Source of the DNA: a virus
DNA length: 64,000 nucleotides
IMG/VR virus record: IMGVR_UViG_3300022602_001838
Location: 1 to 64,000 of that record
Strand: one strand, 5' to 3'
Part shown: piece after piece, positions 49,488 to 57,778 of the stretch
How the letters are laid out: the number at the start of each line of letters is the position of its first letter
Numbering within the stretch: the first letter of the stretch is position 1
Program-made: the position numbers and the translations under genes
The notes under the pieces: generated by a model
Told to the model about the DNA's origin: nothing
Databases searched by the model: none
The model's input: only the letters and a program-made list of their open reading frames with translations

Positions 49488-50618
49488 TTATCCCTTGAAT
49501 TGTTCCAGCAGAATAGTGATGGCTTCTCTGACACCGGGGTCGTGCATATAGTACTGCTTTAGGTCTTTGTCCAAATAAGCTGGTCGCTTCATTGGATCTC
49601 CTGCGATACTTTCTGACTTGCGTTTGTTTTCAAAGTAGTCCATATTCTTATCCAAATCATAGATATATGATTTTGGTTCTTGTTTGTGTCGCTTGGGGTC
49701 AGCACACAATCTATCTAAATTACTATAACTCCAAGATTGGAAGTAGTCTGTGTTATAGAATGTGTCTGCGTTGTATTGTACCAGTGTACTCTGTGCAATG
49801 GATTTTCTGCCCTTGCTGTCTCTGGTATCAAAGAATGGTCTCAGCATACTGAATTCCCATTTCAAATTGTAGTAATGCCACCACCACCAATCTGATATGG
49901 TGTTGATACCTTCAATACCGACTTCTTCAATGTTTGCGCTGACTTTATCTGTGTACCAATCGGCAAAACTCTGACTGGCGCCTTTGTTAACTATGCCCTG
50001 TGCAATCAATCTTCGATTGTTGCGCCAAGGCAGTAAGTGCTGTTTATCTGCTAACAGATACTCATACATGGGCATACTGGGTCCAAACAAACAATCTCCT
50101 GGGTCACCGTGCGCAACAATGTGCGATTTGACGAACTCATCAGTGACATTTAGTGTAGCAGTTTCACGGCATTCTATTTTGCCTTCTATGAATTCTTGAT
50201 AGAAATGTGGGTTTTCTTCTACACTTTTTGCCGAATGATAGATAACAATCTGTTCTAGGTCGTTAGTGTTCTTTATCAAGGCACTGAGCACACAAGTGCT
50301 ATCAATGCCCCCACTCCACATCACAGCTATTCTACGATCTTGTGCAAGCAACTCTGTTGCTCTGCGATCCAACAAGTCGCTTAACTTGTCCTGAACATAA
50401 TACAATTCGGGAGCAGCAAATACGGGATTGCTAGTTGCTGACCAAGGATTAGTAAATGTGCCCTGTCTGGCTCTAAGATCGTGTAGCCCCAATACATAGA
50501 AAGCAATCTCTGCCCAATGTTGACCTTTTCCAGCAACACGCATCTGACGTATTGGCAAACATACCATAGCACTTGACTTTAATCCGGCTAAATGGTAATC
50601 TACGTAACGTGGGTTCAT
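49488..50618 (-). CDS. PP-loop ATPase, asparagine-synthetase-like (copy 3)
   Basis: The AVMWSGGIDSTCVLSALIKN block is the PP-loop of asparagine-synthetase-type domains; HGDPGDCLFGPS is the second conserved loop. No N-terminal Cys glutaminase is present, so ammonia or another nucleophile would be used. Length 376. The C-terminal third is Lys-rich. A TGTAGAAT -10 box ends 6 bases before the ATG without Shine-Dalgarno (possibly leaderless). Product unknown. Confidence 0.7.
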   Translation of the reverse strand: MNPRYVDYHLAGLKSSAMVCLPIRQMRVAGKGQHWAEIAFYVLGLHDLRARQGTFTNPWSATSNPVFAAPELYYVQDKLSDLLDRRATELLAQDRRIAVMWSGGIDSTCVLSALIKNTNDLEQIVIYHSAKSVEENPHFYQEFIEGKIECRETATLNVTDEFVKSHIVAHGDPGDCLFGPSMPMYEYLLADKQHLLPWRNNRRLIAQGIVNKGASQSFADWYTDKVSANIEEVGIEGINTISDWWWWHYYNLKWEFSMLRPFFDTRDSKGRKSIAQSTLVQYNADTFYNTDYFQSWSYSNLDRLCADPKRHKQEPKSYIYDLDKNMDYFENKRKSESIAGDPMKRPAYLDKDLKQYYMHDPGVREAITILLEQFKG

Positions 50619-50624
50619 TGTTGA

Positions 50625-50630
50625 ATTCTA
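50625..50630 (-). promoter_or_regulatory. Extended -10 box abutting the third PP-loop gene
   Basis: TGTAGAAT, with TAGAAT at 50625-50630; the predicted +1 is the A of the ATG at 50618. No good -35 is visible. Confidence 0.35.
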
Positions 50631-50652
50631 CAGGAATTTTAGAGGAAAATAA

Positions 50653-50718
50653 ATGCTCACTTTACCCAGAGAATGGCGTTTATCTGGGATTCGGCAGCAG
50701 CCGCCGACACCTTCGTAA
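50653..50718 (+). CDS. Micro-ORF in a structured gap, 21 aa
   Basis: A plus-strand frame begins with a strong Shine-Dalgarno (AGAGGAAA, then AAATAA) before ATG at 50653, opposite to all neighbours. It begins MLTLPREWRL and ends QQPPTPS at a TAA. After that stop the same frame continues with six sense codons (LSTVLR) to a TAG. The frame runs through two of three consecutive hairpins. It may be a leader peptide or a chance frame. Confidence 0.3.
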   Translation: MLTLPREWRLSGIRQQPPTPS

Positions 50719-50743
50719 CTAAGTACGGTCCTAAGGTAGGTGT
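50665..50743. other. Three consecutive hairpins in the 50.6-50.7 kb gap
   Basis: Stem 1: CCCAGA/TCTGGG (50665-50670, 50683-50688). Stem 2: CGGC/GCCG (50692-50695, 50700-50703) with a 4-base loop. Stem 3: ACACC/GGTGT (50707-50711, 50739-50743) enclosing CGTA/TACG. The region lies between two minus-strand genes. It could be a small RNA or a riboregulator; the coding strand of the RNA is not known. Confidence 0.5.
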
Positions 50744-51282
50744 TAAGAATATTTAGCGCGGAATGTAGCGTATAGGCTATATCTACTGGAATCTTTGACT
50801 GGATTAAGCATACCGTGTGGTAATCGTCTGTTGCAAATAGTTATGTAACCTGAATTTGGTACGAAAGCACAAGTATGTCTGCCTTTAGTAGTATACCAAG
50901 TAGTGCCAATATATGGGTCTAGACTTTGAATATAGACCTGAAAATGTGCATATACAACATTATCATCTTCGTGGAATGGAATCATATAACCAGGATCGTC
51001 ACGCCAGACTCTGACCTGATTGCATTGTATGTTTTGATTGTCTAGTAGTTCAATGATACCAGACATATCAACTGAGGTCAATTCTTCTAAGATGCCATCA
51101 TTGACCCAAGTCAATTCTTGTCTTAAATTACTTGCTGTACTTTGTACAAATGCTTCTTGGTCTAGCCCAAGCACAGTTTGTTTGATGTATTCAAAATCAG
51201 CAGAGTCAAAAAATTGACCAACACTCCATAGCCCATCGTCCAAAGGTACTACGTCTGATAGATTTAACTTGAGTTTTTTCAT
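50743..51282 (-). CDS. 2-oxoglutarate/Fe(II)-dependent oxygenase-like protein
   Basis: The sequence has VRVWRDDPGYMIPFHEDD (HxD iron ligands), VYAHFQVYIQSL, TTWYTTKGRHTCAF and RRLPHGMLNPVKDSSRYSL, with the distal His and the Arg that binds 2-oxoglutarate. Length 179 fits. Such phage enzymes hydroxylate proteins or nucleic acids. It starts at the last base of the deaminase/peptidase stop. Confidence 0.75.
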   Translation of the reverse strand: MKKLKLNLSDVVPLDDGLWSVGQFFDSADFEYIKQTVLGLDQEAFVQSTASNLRQELTWVNDGILEELTSVDMSGIIELLDNQNIQCNQVRVWRDDPGYMIPFHEDDNVVYAHFQVYIQSLDPYIGTTWYTTKGRHTCAFVPNSGYITICNRRLPHGMLNPVKDSSRYSLYATFRAKYS

Positions 51283-52241
51283 TAGAATAAGTCTGGGTTT
51301 TGGTCAGCAAAGTCACGCATCAACACACCCGCTTGTGCGTTGGCTTCGTTCTCGATCTCACTGCCAGTATCACCGTCGCCTGGTTGAATTCTGTCTTCTT
51401 CACGTTGTTTGTGATGTGTGAGTTCGTGACCCAATGTTCGCAGCATATCCATGATATGACGATCTCGGTATGCTACTTGTACGGTATTTGTATTTGGATC
51501 AAATAGACCAAATGTTGGATGTTCTGTAGAACCAATCTCTGCTACAAGTTTAATCTTTGGTAGTCGTTTAATACCCAAAGATTTAACGCAGTGTTTGACA
51601 AAGTTGTTGCCAACTCGATGTAGGTCTGGCTCGGCAGATTCTTTTAAGTGTTCTTTTTGGAATGTGTCAGCAAAGGCCTTACACATTTTTTCAATATCTG
51701 GATTGTTTGTGAAGCGAATATCAAAGTCGTTGTGCTCAACTTCTTGATGTTCTGGATCACGGTATCCGCAATAGACCACTTTAACAGGAGTAGTTTCAAT
51801 CAGTTCGTTGCAGCTAATGCCCTGTCTGTCTGGCATATCATCTACACAAGGACTCAGTGTAGTAACAATCACAGCATCTTCGGGTATCTCGCCATACATA
51901 CTCTTGAACTTGTCTAGTGCTCTGCGTTCAGCATGTGCCCACTTACCTTCAAAATGGCTAGTGGCGCAGACCTTTTTACCGTCGCCGATTACCGCAGCAG
52001 CAACAAGTCCACTACCACTGTCTTTGCGTTTGTTTTTGATGATCAGATCGCAGAGTTCTACTAGAACATCATCATAATCAGTTTCTTGTGATTCTGCTAG
52101 ATCAAATGCTTTGAGATTCTTTTGTATCTGTCCTGGACGAACATCCTTGGTCAGACTCATACTATAACGAGGGTCTTTAGCTTGTGATTTCGTAGCAATC
52201 ACGCCAGTACCACCAGCCTCAAACAACTCGTAGATATTCAT
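51282..52241 (-). CDS. Deaminase-metallopeptidase fusion with capsid-targeting-like peptide
   Basis: The N-terminus MNIYELFEAGG has an LFE prohead-protease-type site (residues 6-8). Residues 55-190 form a cytidine-deaminase-like domain: HAE (103-105), LSPCVDD (PC at 131-132) and C144. After an LKES site (199-202) a second domain has LGHELTHHKQ (HELTH at 272-276) and EIENEANAQAG, whose Glu can be the third zinc ligand. Thus two zinc enzymes are joined. It may be cut into separate proteins in the capsid and injected. Confidence 0.65.
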   Translation of the reverse strand: MNIYELFEAGGTGVIATKSQAKDPRYSMSLTKDVRPGQIQKNLKAFDLAESQETDYDDVLVELCDLIIKNKRKDSGSGLVAAAVIGDGKKVCATSHFEGKWAHAERRALDKFKSMYGEIPEDAVIVTTLSPCVDDMPDRQGISCNELIETTPVKVVYCGYRDPEHQEVEHNDFDIRFTNNPDIEKMCKAFADTFQKEHLKESAEPDLHRVGNNFVKHCVKSLGIKRLPKIKLVAEIGSTEHPTFGLFDPNTNTVQVAYRDRHIMDMLRTLGHELTHHKQREEDRIQPGDGDTGSEIENEANAQAGVLMRDFADQNPDLF

Positions 52242-52681
52242 TTCAAGACGCTTCTTAACATCCAGCTGTGTTTGCGATGTGCGTCCATACGCTCTGCTAA
52301 GAAGTTGCTGAATCCGTGTTCACCTTCTGCCTCAGCAACATCATAGACCATCTTTAACAAGATGCACATTTTGTCGCTGTCTTCTAGCAACATAGTGACC
52401 ATAGCACCATCTGGGATGACTTCGGTTTGGTCTTCAATACGAGTAAGAACACTCAACTTGCTCAAACTACCTGGAGCGTAGCAGTCTAAGGCGCGCAACT
52501 TTTCAGCAAAGTCATCTATGATGCCATAGACTTCTTCGTAGATGTTTTTAAATAGTTCGTGGAACTGTTGAAAGTGAACACCTTCGACATTCCAGTGAAA
52601 CTCGTGTGCCTTAAGATAGAAAGCAAACTCGCTGGCGAATGCGATTCTGGCTGCTTGCTGTAGTTGTGATAGTTCTTCCAT
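52238..52681 (-). CDS. Dps/ferritin-like protein
   Basis: FYLKAHEFHWNVEGVHFQQFHE, then NIYEEVYGIIDDFAEKLRAL, carries the His, Asp and Glu ferroxidase residues of Dps (DNA-binding protein from starved cells). At 147 residues it is slightly shorter than E. coli Dps. It could protect phage DNA or sequester iron. It follows a TATAAATA box 5 bases before its ATG and overlaps the deaminase gene by ATGA. No targeting peptide is visible. Confidence 0.82.
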   Translation of the reverse strand: MEELSQLQQAARIAFASEFAFYLKAHEFHWNVEGVHFQQFHELFKNIYEEVYGIIDDFAEKLRALDCYAPGSLSKLSVLTRIEDQTEVIPDGAMVTMLLEDSDKMCILLKMVYDVAEAEGEHGFSNFLAERMDAHRKHSWMLRSVLK

Positions 52682-52685
52682 ACTG

Positions 52686-52693
52686 TATTTATA
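52686..52693 (-). promoter_or_regulatory. Exact late promoter box before the Dps-like gene
   Basis: TATAAATA overlaps the stop codon of the giant amidoligase gene. The box ends 5 bases before the A of the Dps ATG and no Shine-Dalgarno is present. Confidence 0.5.
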
Positions 52694-55600
52694 TAATGTC
52701 GTATCCAGCTCGTTTCATAGCATAAAGACGACTTTCCATGATTTCATCTTCGTCAAATGGTAACTCTGTTTGCAACTCTTCTGGATCGTGCAACAACTCT
52801 TGTGTATGTCCCGGAGTTACCTTCATTGGGGCATTAGCTGGATTTTTCAATCCTCTGAGCTGACTTATCAAAGCATCTTTTTGGATTGTTAGTCTGGCTT
52901 TTTGACTTGAATCATCCCCGTAACTTCCAGGTATTTTATCCAACTGTTTTTGAATCAATTTGATCTGTTGCTGTAACTGTGTGATTGAGTCGTGATCATT
53001 GCTCTTAGCTGGAGCTGCTACTGGTGCTGGGGTAGGATGAACTTGTTGTTTTAGTTCATCTTTAGCAACTGGTTTGTCCAACTCTTTTCTAATCACTTCA
53101 CGCTCTTTGCTGTCTTGGTCTTTTTTCTGTTGAACTGGCACATCTGCGGCACGGACTTTGCTTGGCAAAGTTTGTGTTTTGACTTGATCAACTCGTTGAC
53201 TCAATCTGCGTAACAAATCTTGTTGCTGTTTGTTAACAGTTTCAACACCCTGTAACTCTCGTTCAGTACTGTCTAGTTCTGAGCTTAATGGATCTAGTTG
53301 ACGCAAAATTTTGTTGACCTGTGCGTAGTTGTCTCTGGTCTGTTTAGCAACCCCGCTCAAATATCCAAACACTGCGTCTGTATCGCTTTGTGCTTCTGGG
53401 TTAGTACGGCGAGCAACTCTGATTAGTTCTTTACCAGCTGGGCTAGAGATAGCTTCGTTGGTCTTTTGCTTTTGTGGTTGTTGACGTTGTTGTTTGCGTT
53501 TTTCTTGTTGAGCAACACGTTTGACCATGTCTTGATACTCATCACCATAATCAGCTTCTTGGTCTTTTTTCTTGCTTTCACCCAAGCTGCCCATACCACT
53601 ACCACCCACTGGGCTAGTTGTGTCTGTGACTGGAGCAATGCCGCCTCCGCCAAAGCCGCCACCGTATTGATCCTCACGAGTGTAGTTTCCAATTGGCTGC
53701 AGGATAAAATCCTCTGCACTTAACTTTTGTCTTGTTGGATCAGCTTCTGCTTTATGAACATATGTGTCGATGACTCGTTTAGCCATGATGTGATTAACTG
53801 CCTTAGCAACTATGATTTTTTTATTACTACGGTGTGGATTATAAATCACATTGACTTTTTGATCTGAGTGGAATATTCTAGACTCATCCACTTCGCCTCC
53901 TGGACTTGCACTACCCACTTGTTGTCCATCAGAGTTCATAATAAATATGGCCTCATTGCGAGCATTGGCAAGTTCTTGAGCCGCTTGAATAGCATCGCCT
54001 CCTCCCCAAAATTGACCAAGCATTGTGCCTTGCGCATCTGTTAGATTGAATGAATCGTCGTCGGTGTCATCGTTGTATTCATTTTCCTGTGGTCTTGCAC
54101 CGCCTACACGACCTGCATCGTCATTTACAAACACATGGATGTTGCGTTGATTTGCATATTGCTGTGCGGCATCTAGTGCATCTTCTTCTGAACCATTTAT
54201 GATATCAATAAGACCACCTTCGCTGTTTGTTAAACTATATTGACCCTGCGCAAGTCTTTGTTCTTGGTCTGCTGTGCGCTGACTTGTAAACTTGGCTGCA
54301 TCGGCTTTTGGAGCTGCCTTAGTGCCTGGTAATGGAAGTGGTTTACTTGTATCACCACGCAGTGCTTTAACAGCATCAACAAATCCTGGATCTGTTTGTT
54401 TAATGGTCTGCATATAGCCAATACCAACAGCATTCTTATCACGGTTCTCGTTATACATACCAAATGCACTACCACGTTCAGTACCATGAGCGCTGAATTT
54501 ATCAGCAAACTGTTCCAAGGTACTTCGTTTTGTTGGGAACATTTCGAGGCGTAAGAAGTTTTCTGGTGCTGCCGAAGCAATATTTTCTTTTGTTGCTGTA
54601 GCAAATCCACTATCTGCTAACAATCGTTCGCGGGCACTTGGATCTGGTACAACTTTGACAGTTATTCTACCAGTCCCGTAGTTAGATTTTGCCCAATATT
54701 TGGCAGCTTCTATTGCTTGTTCTGGTGTGCTACCACGAGTCGTAACAACATCAACAAAACGAACTGGAATACCACGAGCCGCAATAGAACGAATATCAGT
54801 TAATGCCAATTTATCAGAGTTTGAAACTTCAGGAGCTTTCATCATCTTGACCAACTTACCAACATATTCATCACGATAGGCAGTTGGATCACTTGCGATA
54901 ATCATGGCACGAACAAAACGGCCCACTGTGTTGGCAATATCTGCTGCCTTGCTCAAATAGTCACCACCTGCGTGTCTGAATGAAACATACTTGCCGTTAA
55001 AGTTGACTGTGGCAAAGTGATCGTCGCTGATGCGTTTGACCATCTCTTTCATTTCTTTTTCTGCGTCTTTGAATGTGGTAGAACCAACAGTTGGCAAACT
55101 ACCGTTGCCCTTTAGATTATTGATAACACTGCGAGCATAGCTGTTGTTTTCACGACCAAACTGTTTCAACACATAGTTGTCACCAATGAATGTTGCCAAC
55201 TTTAGCACATCAAGTTTGTCCGGAATACTGACATTGATGTGTAGGCCAGTAGAGTTGTTGGTATAGAAGTTTAACTGTTGTGCTTTCTGATACCATGTGC
55301 GTAGTGCTGTCATTGCAGCATCTGCCTTCAGTGGGGGACTAACAACCTCTGCTGCATAATCGCCCTGATTTGGGCGCAAGCTACCGTCTGGTTCAATATA
55401 CCAACGGTCAAGTTTCTTTGTTGCTTGGTGATACCCTCGGAAGATTTCCATGTTGTCACCAAACACATCTTTAAGATTTGCCTTCAAAAACTCAGCGCCG
55501 TCCATGTAATCGCCACTGTGGCTACTGCGTCTGCGTGGTGCTAAACTTGCTGGTTCAGCGGCCCCGGGAGTAACATAGTACCAAAGTTTTTCTTTTAGAG

Positions 55601-56693
55601 TGTCTGTGTTGTTATTAACGCGACCTTTGAATGCCCACTTGGTCTTTAACAAGTCTTTGAGATTGTCTGTGCCCATTGTTTCTGTGCAAAAATCAGCAAA
55701 GTGTTGTTTAAATTTATTAAGAAGTTCTGGAGTTTGCTCTTGTCTATAACTCCAGCCTGGAATATATTCACTGTAAAATTCATCTCTGCGACCATCTTCG
55801 GCGTTAGCAACTTGACTGCAACGACCGTCCACTGGACCAGTAGTAACACGATAGCAATGAAGCATTGCATCTTTGATTTGTGTGATTACTTCGGGGGTCA
55901 ACGCACTTTTTGCAACACGGCCACTGAAATCAATATCAGTATAATCTTTGAGAACTCTGATGACAAAATCACGAGCGTTGACATCCACGGGATTACCCTC
56001 TGCGTCTCTGCCATATCTGCGTTCAGCGTCACCGTTCATAAAATAAGCCGTCATATTTTTGAACTCACGGTCTTTTAACAGTTTTTTTAATTTTTCTAAG
56101 ATTGGGCTGCCTCTTTCGTCATTTGCTATAAGGTCCCTGACTTTTGTTTCTGCCCAATTTCTATAGTGCGCCCAAACGCTTTTGTACCCACCAGATGCAA
56201 CCTGAACGCTGCTTTTATACTTGAACAAGTCATCAAAGACTTTTTGAAATTTATCGCTACCATGTGCGGTACGCAGAATACCATCTATCAAATCGTTTGT
56301 GGTCTTGCCCTCAATCCATGTAATACTGTTTGGATCATAGCCCGCTGGCACTTCTTGTGGGCCCTCTTTCCATGCTTTTACAGTTCGTACTGGAATCAGT
56401 GTTTCAAACTCAAAACCAACCAACACACCTTTTTCAGCACCCTGACTAATAGCCTGAGCAAACGCTGAGGGGTTCATGGCTACTTCGTCAATATTGTCTT
56501 CTGTGACAGCCTCTTCTTCCATACTGCCGATTGGACTAACATCATTGTCTGTGCCCCAAGTAGCACTGACGCCATTGCCATCAGCCAATGCACCATCGAT
56601 GCCGTTATTCTCTTGAACACCCATCATTAGACCATTAAAGTCTTCGGCTAGTGTGTTCTTCTTGGTGCCTTCAAATAATGTGTATAAGTTCAT
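52689..56693 (-). CDS. Giant amidoligase-domain protein (1334 aa) with capsid-targeting-like peptide
   Basis: Starts MNLYTLFEGTKK, with LFE (6-8) and LAE (15-17-like) protease-type sites. Residues about 89-530 match the amidoligase fold: GFEFE (93-97), YIEPDGSL (432-439), AEVVSPPL (448-455) and TGLHINV (482-488). Amidoligases join amines to carboxylates with ATP. From 819 to 929 two related units occur (SLTNSEGG, FNLTDAQG). The remaining part is Gln/Lys-rich coiled coil and ends near a LPFDEDEIMESRL segment. It may be a large packaged enzyme. Confidence 0.65.
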   Translation of the reverse strand: MNLYTLFEGTKKNTLAEDFNGLMMGVQENNGIDGALADGNGVSATWGTDNDVSPIGSMEEEAVTEDNIDEVAMNPSAFAQAISQGAEKGVLVGFEFETLIPVRTVKAWKEGPQEVPAGYDPNSITWIEGKTTNDLIDGILRTAHGSDKFQKVFDDLFKYKSSVQVASGGYKSVWAHYRNWAETKVRDLIANDERGSPILEKLKKLLKDREFKNMTAYFMNGDAERRYGRDAEGNPVDVNARDFVIRVLKDYTDIDFSGRVAKSALTPEVITQIKDAMLHCYRVTTGPVDGRCSQVANAEDGRRDEFYSEYIPGWSYRQEQTPELLNKFKQHFADFCTETMGTDNLKDLLKTKWAFKGRVNNNTDTLKEKLWYYVTPGAAEPASLAPRRRSSHSGDYMDGAEFLKANLKDVFGDNMEIFRGYHQATKKLDRWYIEPDGSLRPNQGDYAAEVVSPPLKADAAMTALRTWYQKAQQLNFYTNNSTGLHINVSIPDKLDVLKLATFIGDNYVLKQFGRENNSYARSVINNLKGNGSLPTVGSTTFKDAEKEMKEMVKRISDDHFATVNFNGKYVSFRHAGGDYLSKAADIANTVGRFVRAMIIASDPTAYRDEYVGKLVKMMKAPEVSNSDKLALTDIRSIAARGIPVRFVDVVTTRGSTPEQAIEAAKYWAKSNYGTGRITVKVVPDPSARERLLADSGFATATKENIASAAPENFLRLEMFPTKRSTLEQFADKFSAHGTERGSAFGMYNENRDKNAVGIGYMQTIKQTDPGFVDAVKALRGDTSKPLPLPGTKAAPKADAAKFTSQRTADQEQRLAQGQYSLTNSEGGLIDIINGSEEDALDAAQQYANQRNIHVFVNDDAGRVGGARPQENEYNDDTDDDSFNLTDAQGTMLGQFWGGGDAIQAAQELANARNEAIFIMNSDGQQVGSASPGGEVDESRIFHSDQKVNVIYNPHRSNKKIIVAKAVNHIMAKRVIDTYVHKAEADPTRQKLSAEDFILQPIGNYTREDQYGGGFGGGGIAPVTDTTSPVGGSGMGSLGESKKKDQEADYGDEYQDMVKRVAQQEKRKQQRQQPQKQKTNEAISSPAGKELIRVARRTNPEAQSDTDAVFGYLSGVAKQTRDNYAQVNKILRQLDPLSSELDSTERELQGVETVNKQQQDLLRRLSQRVDQVKTQTLPSKVRAADVPVQQKKDQDSKEREVIRKELDKPVAKDELKQQVHPTPAPVAAPAKSNDHDSITQLQQQIKLIQKQLDKIPGSYGDDSSQKARLTIQKDALISQLRGLKNPANAPMKVTPGHTQELLHDPEELQTELPFDEDEIMESRLYAMKRAGYDII

Positions 56694-57778
56694 TTCGTTT
56701 GTCCTGGAACAGGGTTCTGCTGTGCAGTATTTGTGCTTTGTTGTGGTTGTTGACCCGCTGGCTGATTGGTACCAGTTTGTTGCTGTGCCTGTTGAACTTT
56801 AAGTTCTTTTTGCTTGTCTACTGTATCTGCTTTGGTAATCAACTGTTTCATTTGTGCAGCAGTCTGTGGGTTTTGCAAGGCCTTGCTTGTAGCAACTGCC
56901 AATGGTTCCATTTGCTTTAACTCTTGTGCATTTAAATCAGTGTTTGGCTTGTCATCAAGTTTAGTCATAGTATCACTGAACTTGACTTTATTTAATGGCT
57001 GCGCTGCACCCTGTTGATTTAATGCTGTAGATAACTGATTGGTATTCTTTTGAATCTGTTGCTGATCCATTTTCTGTTGTTGAGCTTTTGGATCGGGATT
57101 TTGATTTGTACTACCTTGTGGGGCTTGACTAGCAGCACCATAGCCACCAGTGCCACCATACTCGTTCAAGTCTTCTTTATCTTGCCACCAGTATTTTTGA
57201 CCTGCCTGCGTAGCTTTGGTTGGACGAGCTTTTGCTTTTGGACCACGATAGCCACGTTCCCATGCTGCTGCACCTGCTGCTGCTGATTTGCCCTGTTTAA
57301 CAAAGTGAGCAATCACTGCCTGCTTGCTGTCTAGTTCTTCTGCTATGAGTTGATTTATAAATGACTCGTTGATTTCGACTGGCATCATCTTACAAACTTC
57401 TTTTTTGGTCTCTATCTTAGCACTGGGCACACGTTGTTTCAACATCATCAAGTCTTGTTCTGCTTGTCCAAGATTGTTATATTTTGACGCTGGCTTATCA
57501 TTTACATAAAGAACAAACTCGTCTGCACTTTCTTTAAACTCTTGGAACTCACGCATTAATTGATGTGCGTTGGTACGAGGATTCTCTACTAGTGCTTTTT
57601 CTAGGTCTTTGATAATGCTTTCTTCTGCACTGCCACCAACCATTTTGTTCTTGGCCTGGCTTGCTTTGTCAGTGCCTTTCCAGTATCCAGGAAACTTTGG
57701 ACCCGTTGGCTTCTTAGTATCGCTTTTCATACTTTCGTCAATGCGGGCTAACTTGCCCAACAGGTCTCGCATACTCAT
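56690..57778 (-). CDS. Gln-rich internal or head protein, 362 aa
   Basis: Starts MSMRDLLGKLARIDES at an ATGA overlap. After a charged N-terminal part there is a LIAEELD site (146-150) and a helical AVIAHFVKQGKSAAAGAAAW segment. From about 210 it is low complexity: Gly/Tyr, then Gln/Pro/Asn-rich, ending in NPVPGQTK. Composition suggests a disordered packaged or scaffold-type protein. Function unknown. Confidence 0.6.
   Translation of the reverse strand: MSMRDLLGKLARIDESMKSDTKKPTGPKFPGYWKGTDKASQAKNKMVGGSAEESIIKDLEKALVENPRTNAHQLMREFQEFKESADEFVLYVNDKPASKYNNLGQAEQDLMMLKQRVPSAKIETKKEVCKMMPVEINESFINQLIAEELDSKQAVIAHFVKQGKSAAAGAAAWERGYRGPKAKARPTKATQAGQKYWWQDKEDLNEYGGTGGYGAASQAPQGSTNQNPDPKAQQQKMDQQQIQKNTNQLSTALNQQGAAQPLNKVKFSDTMTKLDDKPNTDLNAQELKQMEPLAVATSKALQNPQTAAQMKQLITKADTVDKQKELKVQQAQQQTGTNQPAGQQPQQSTNTAQQNPVPGQTK

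Noticed and set aside
50725-50739. 15-base match ACGGTCCTAAGGTAG to 23S rRNA around helix 69 and the I-CeuI site
   Set aside because: A match of this length to 23S rRNA is expected by chance at roughly this window size; the flanks differ, and it also reads as codons after the micro-ORF stop.
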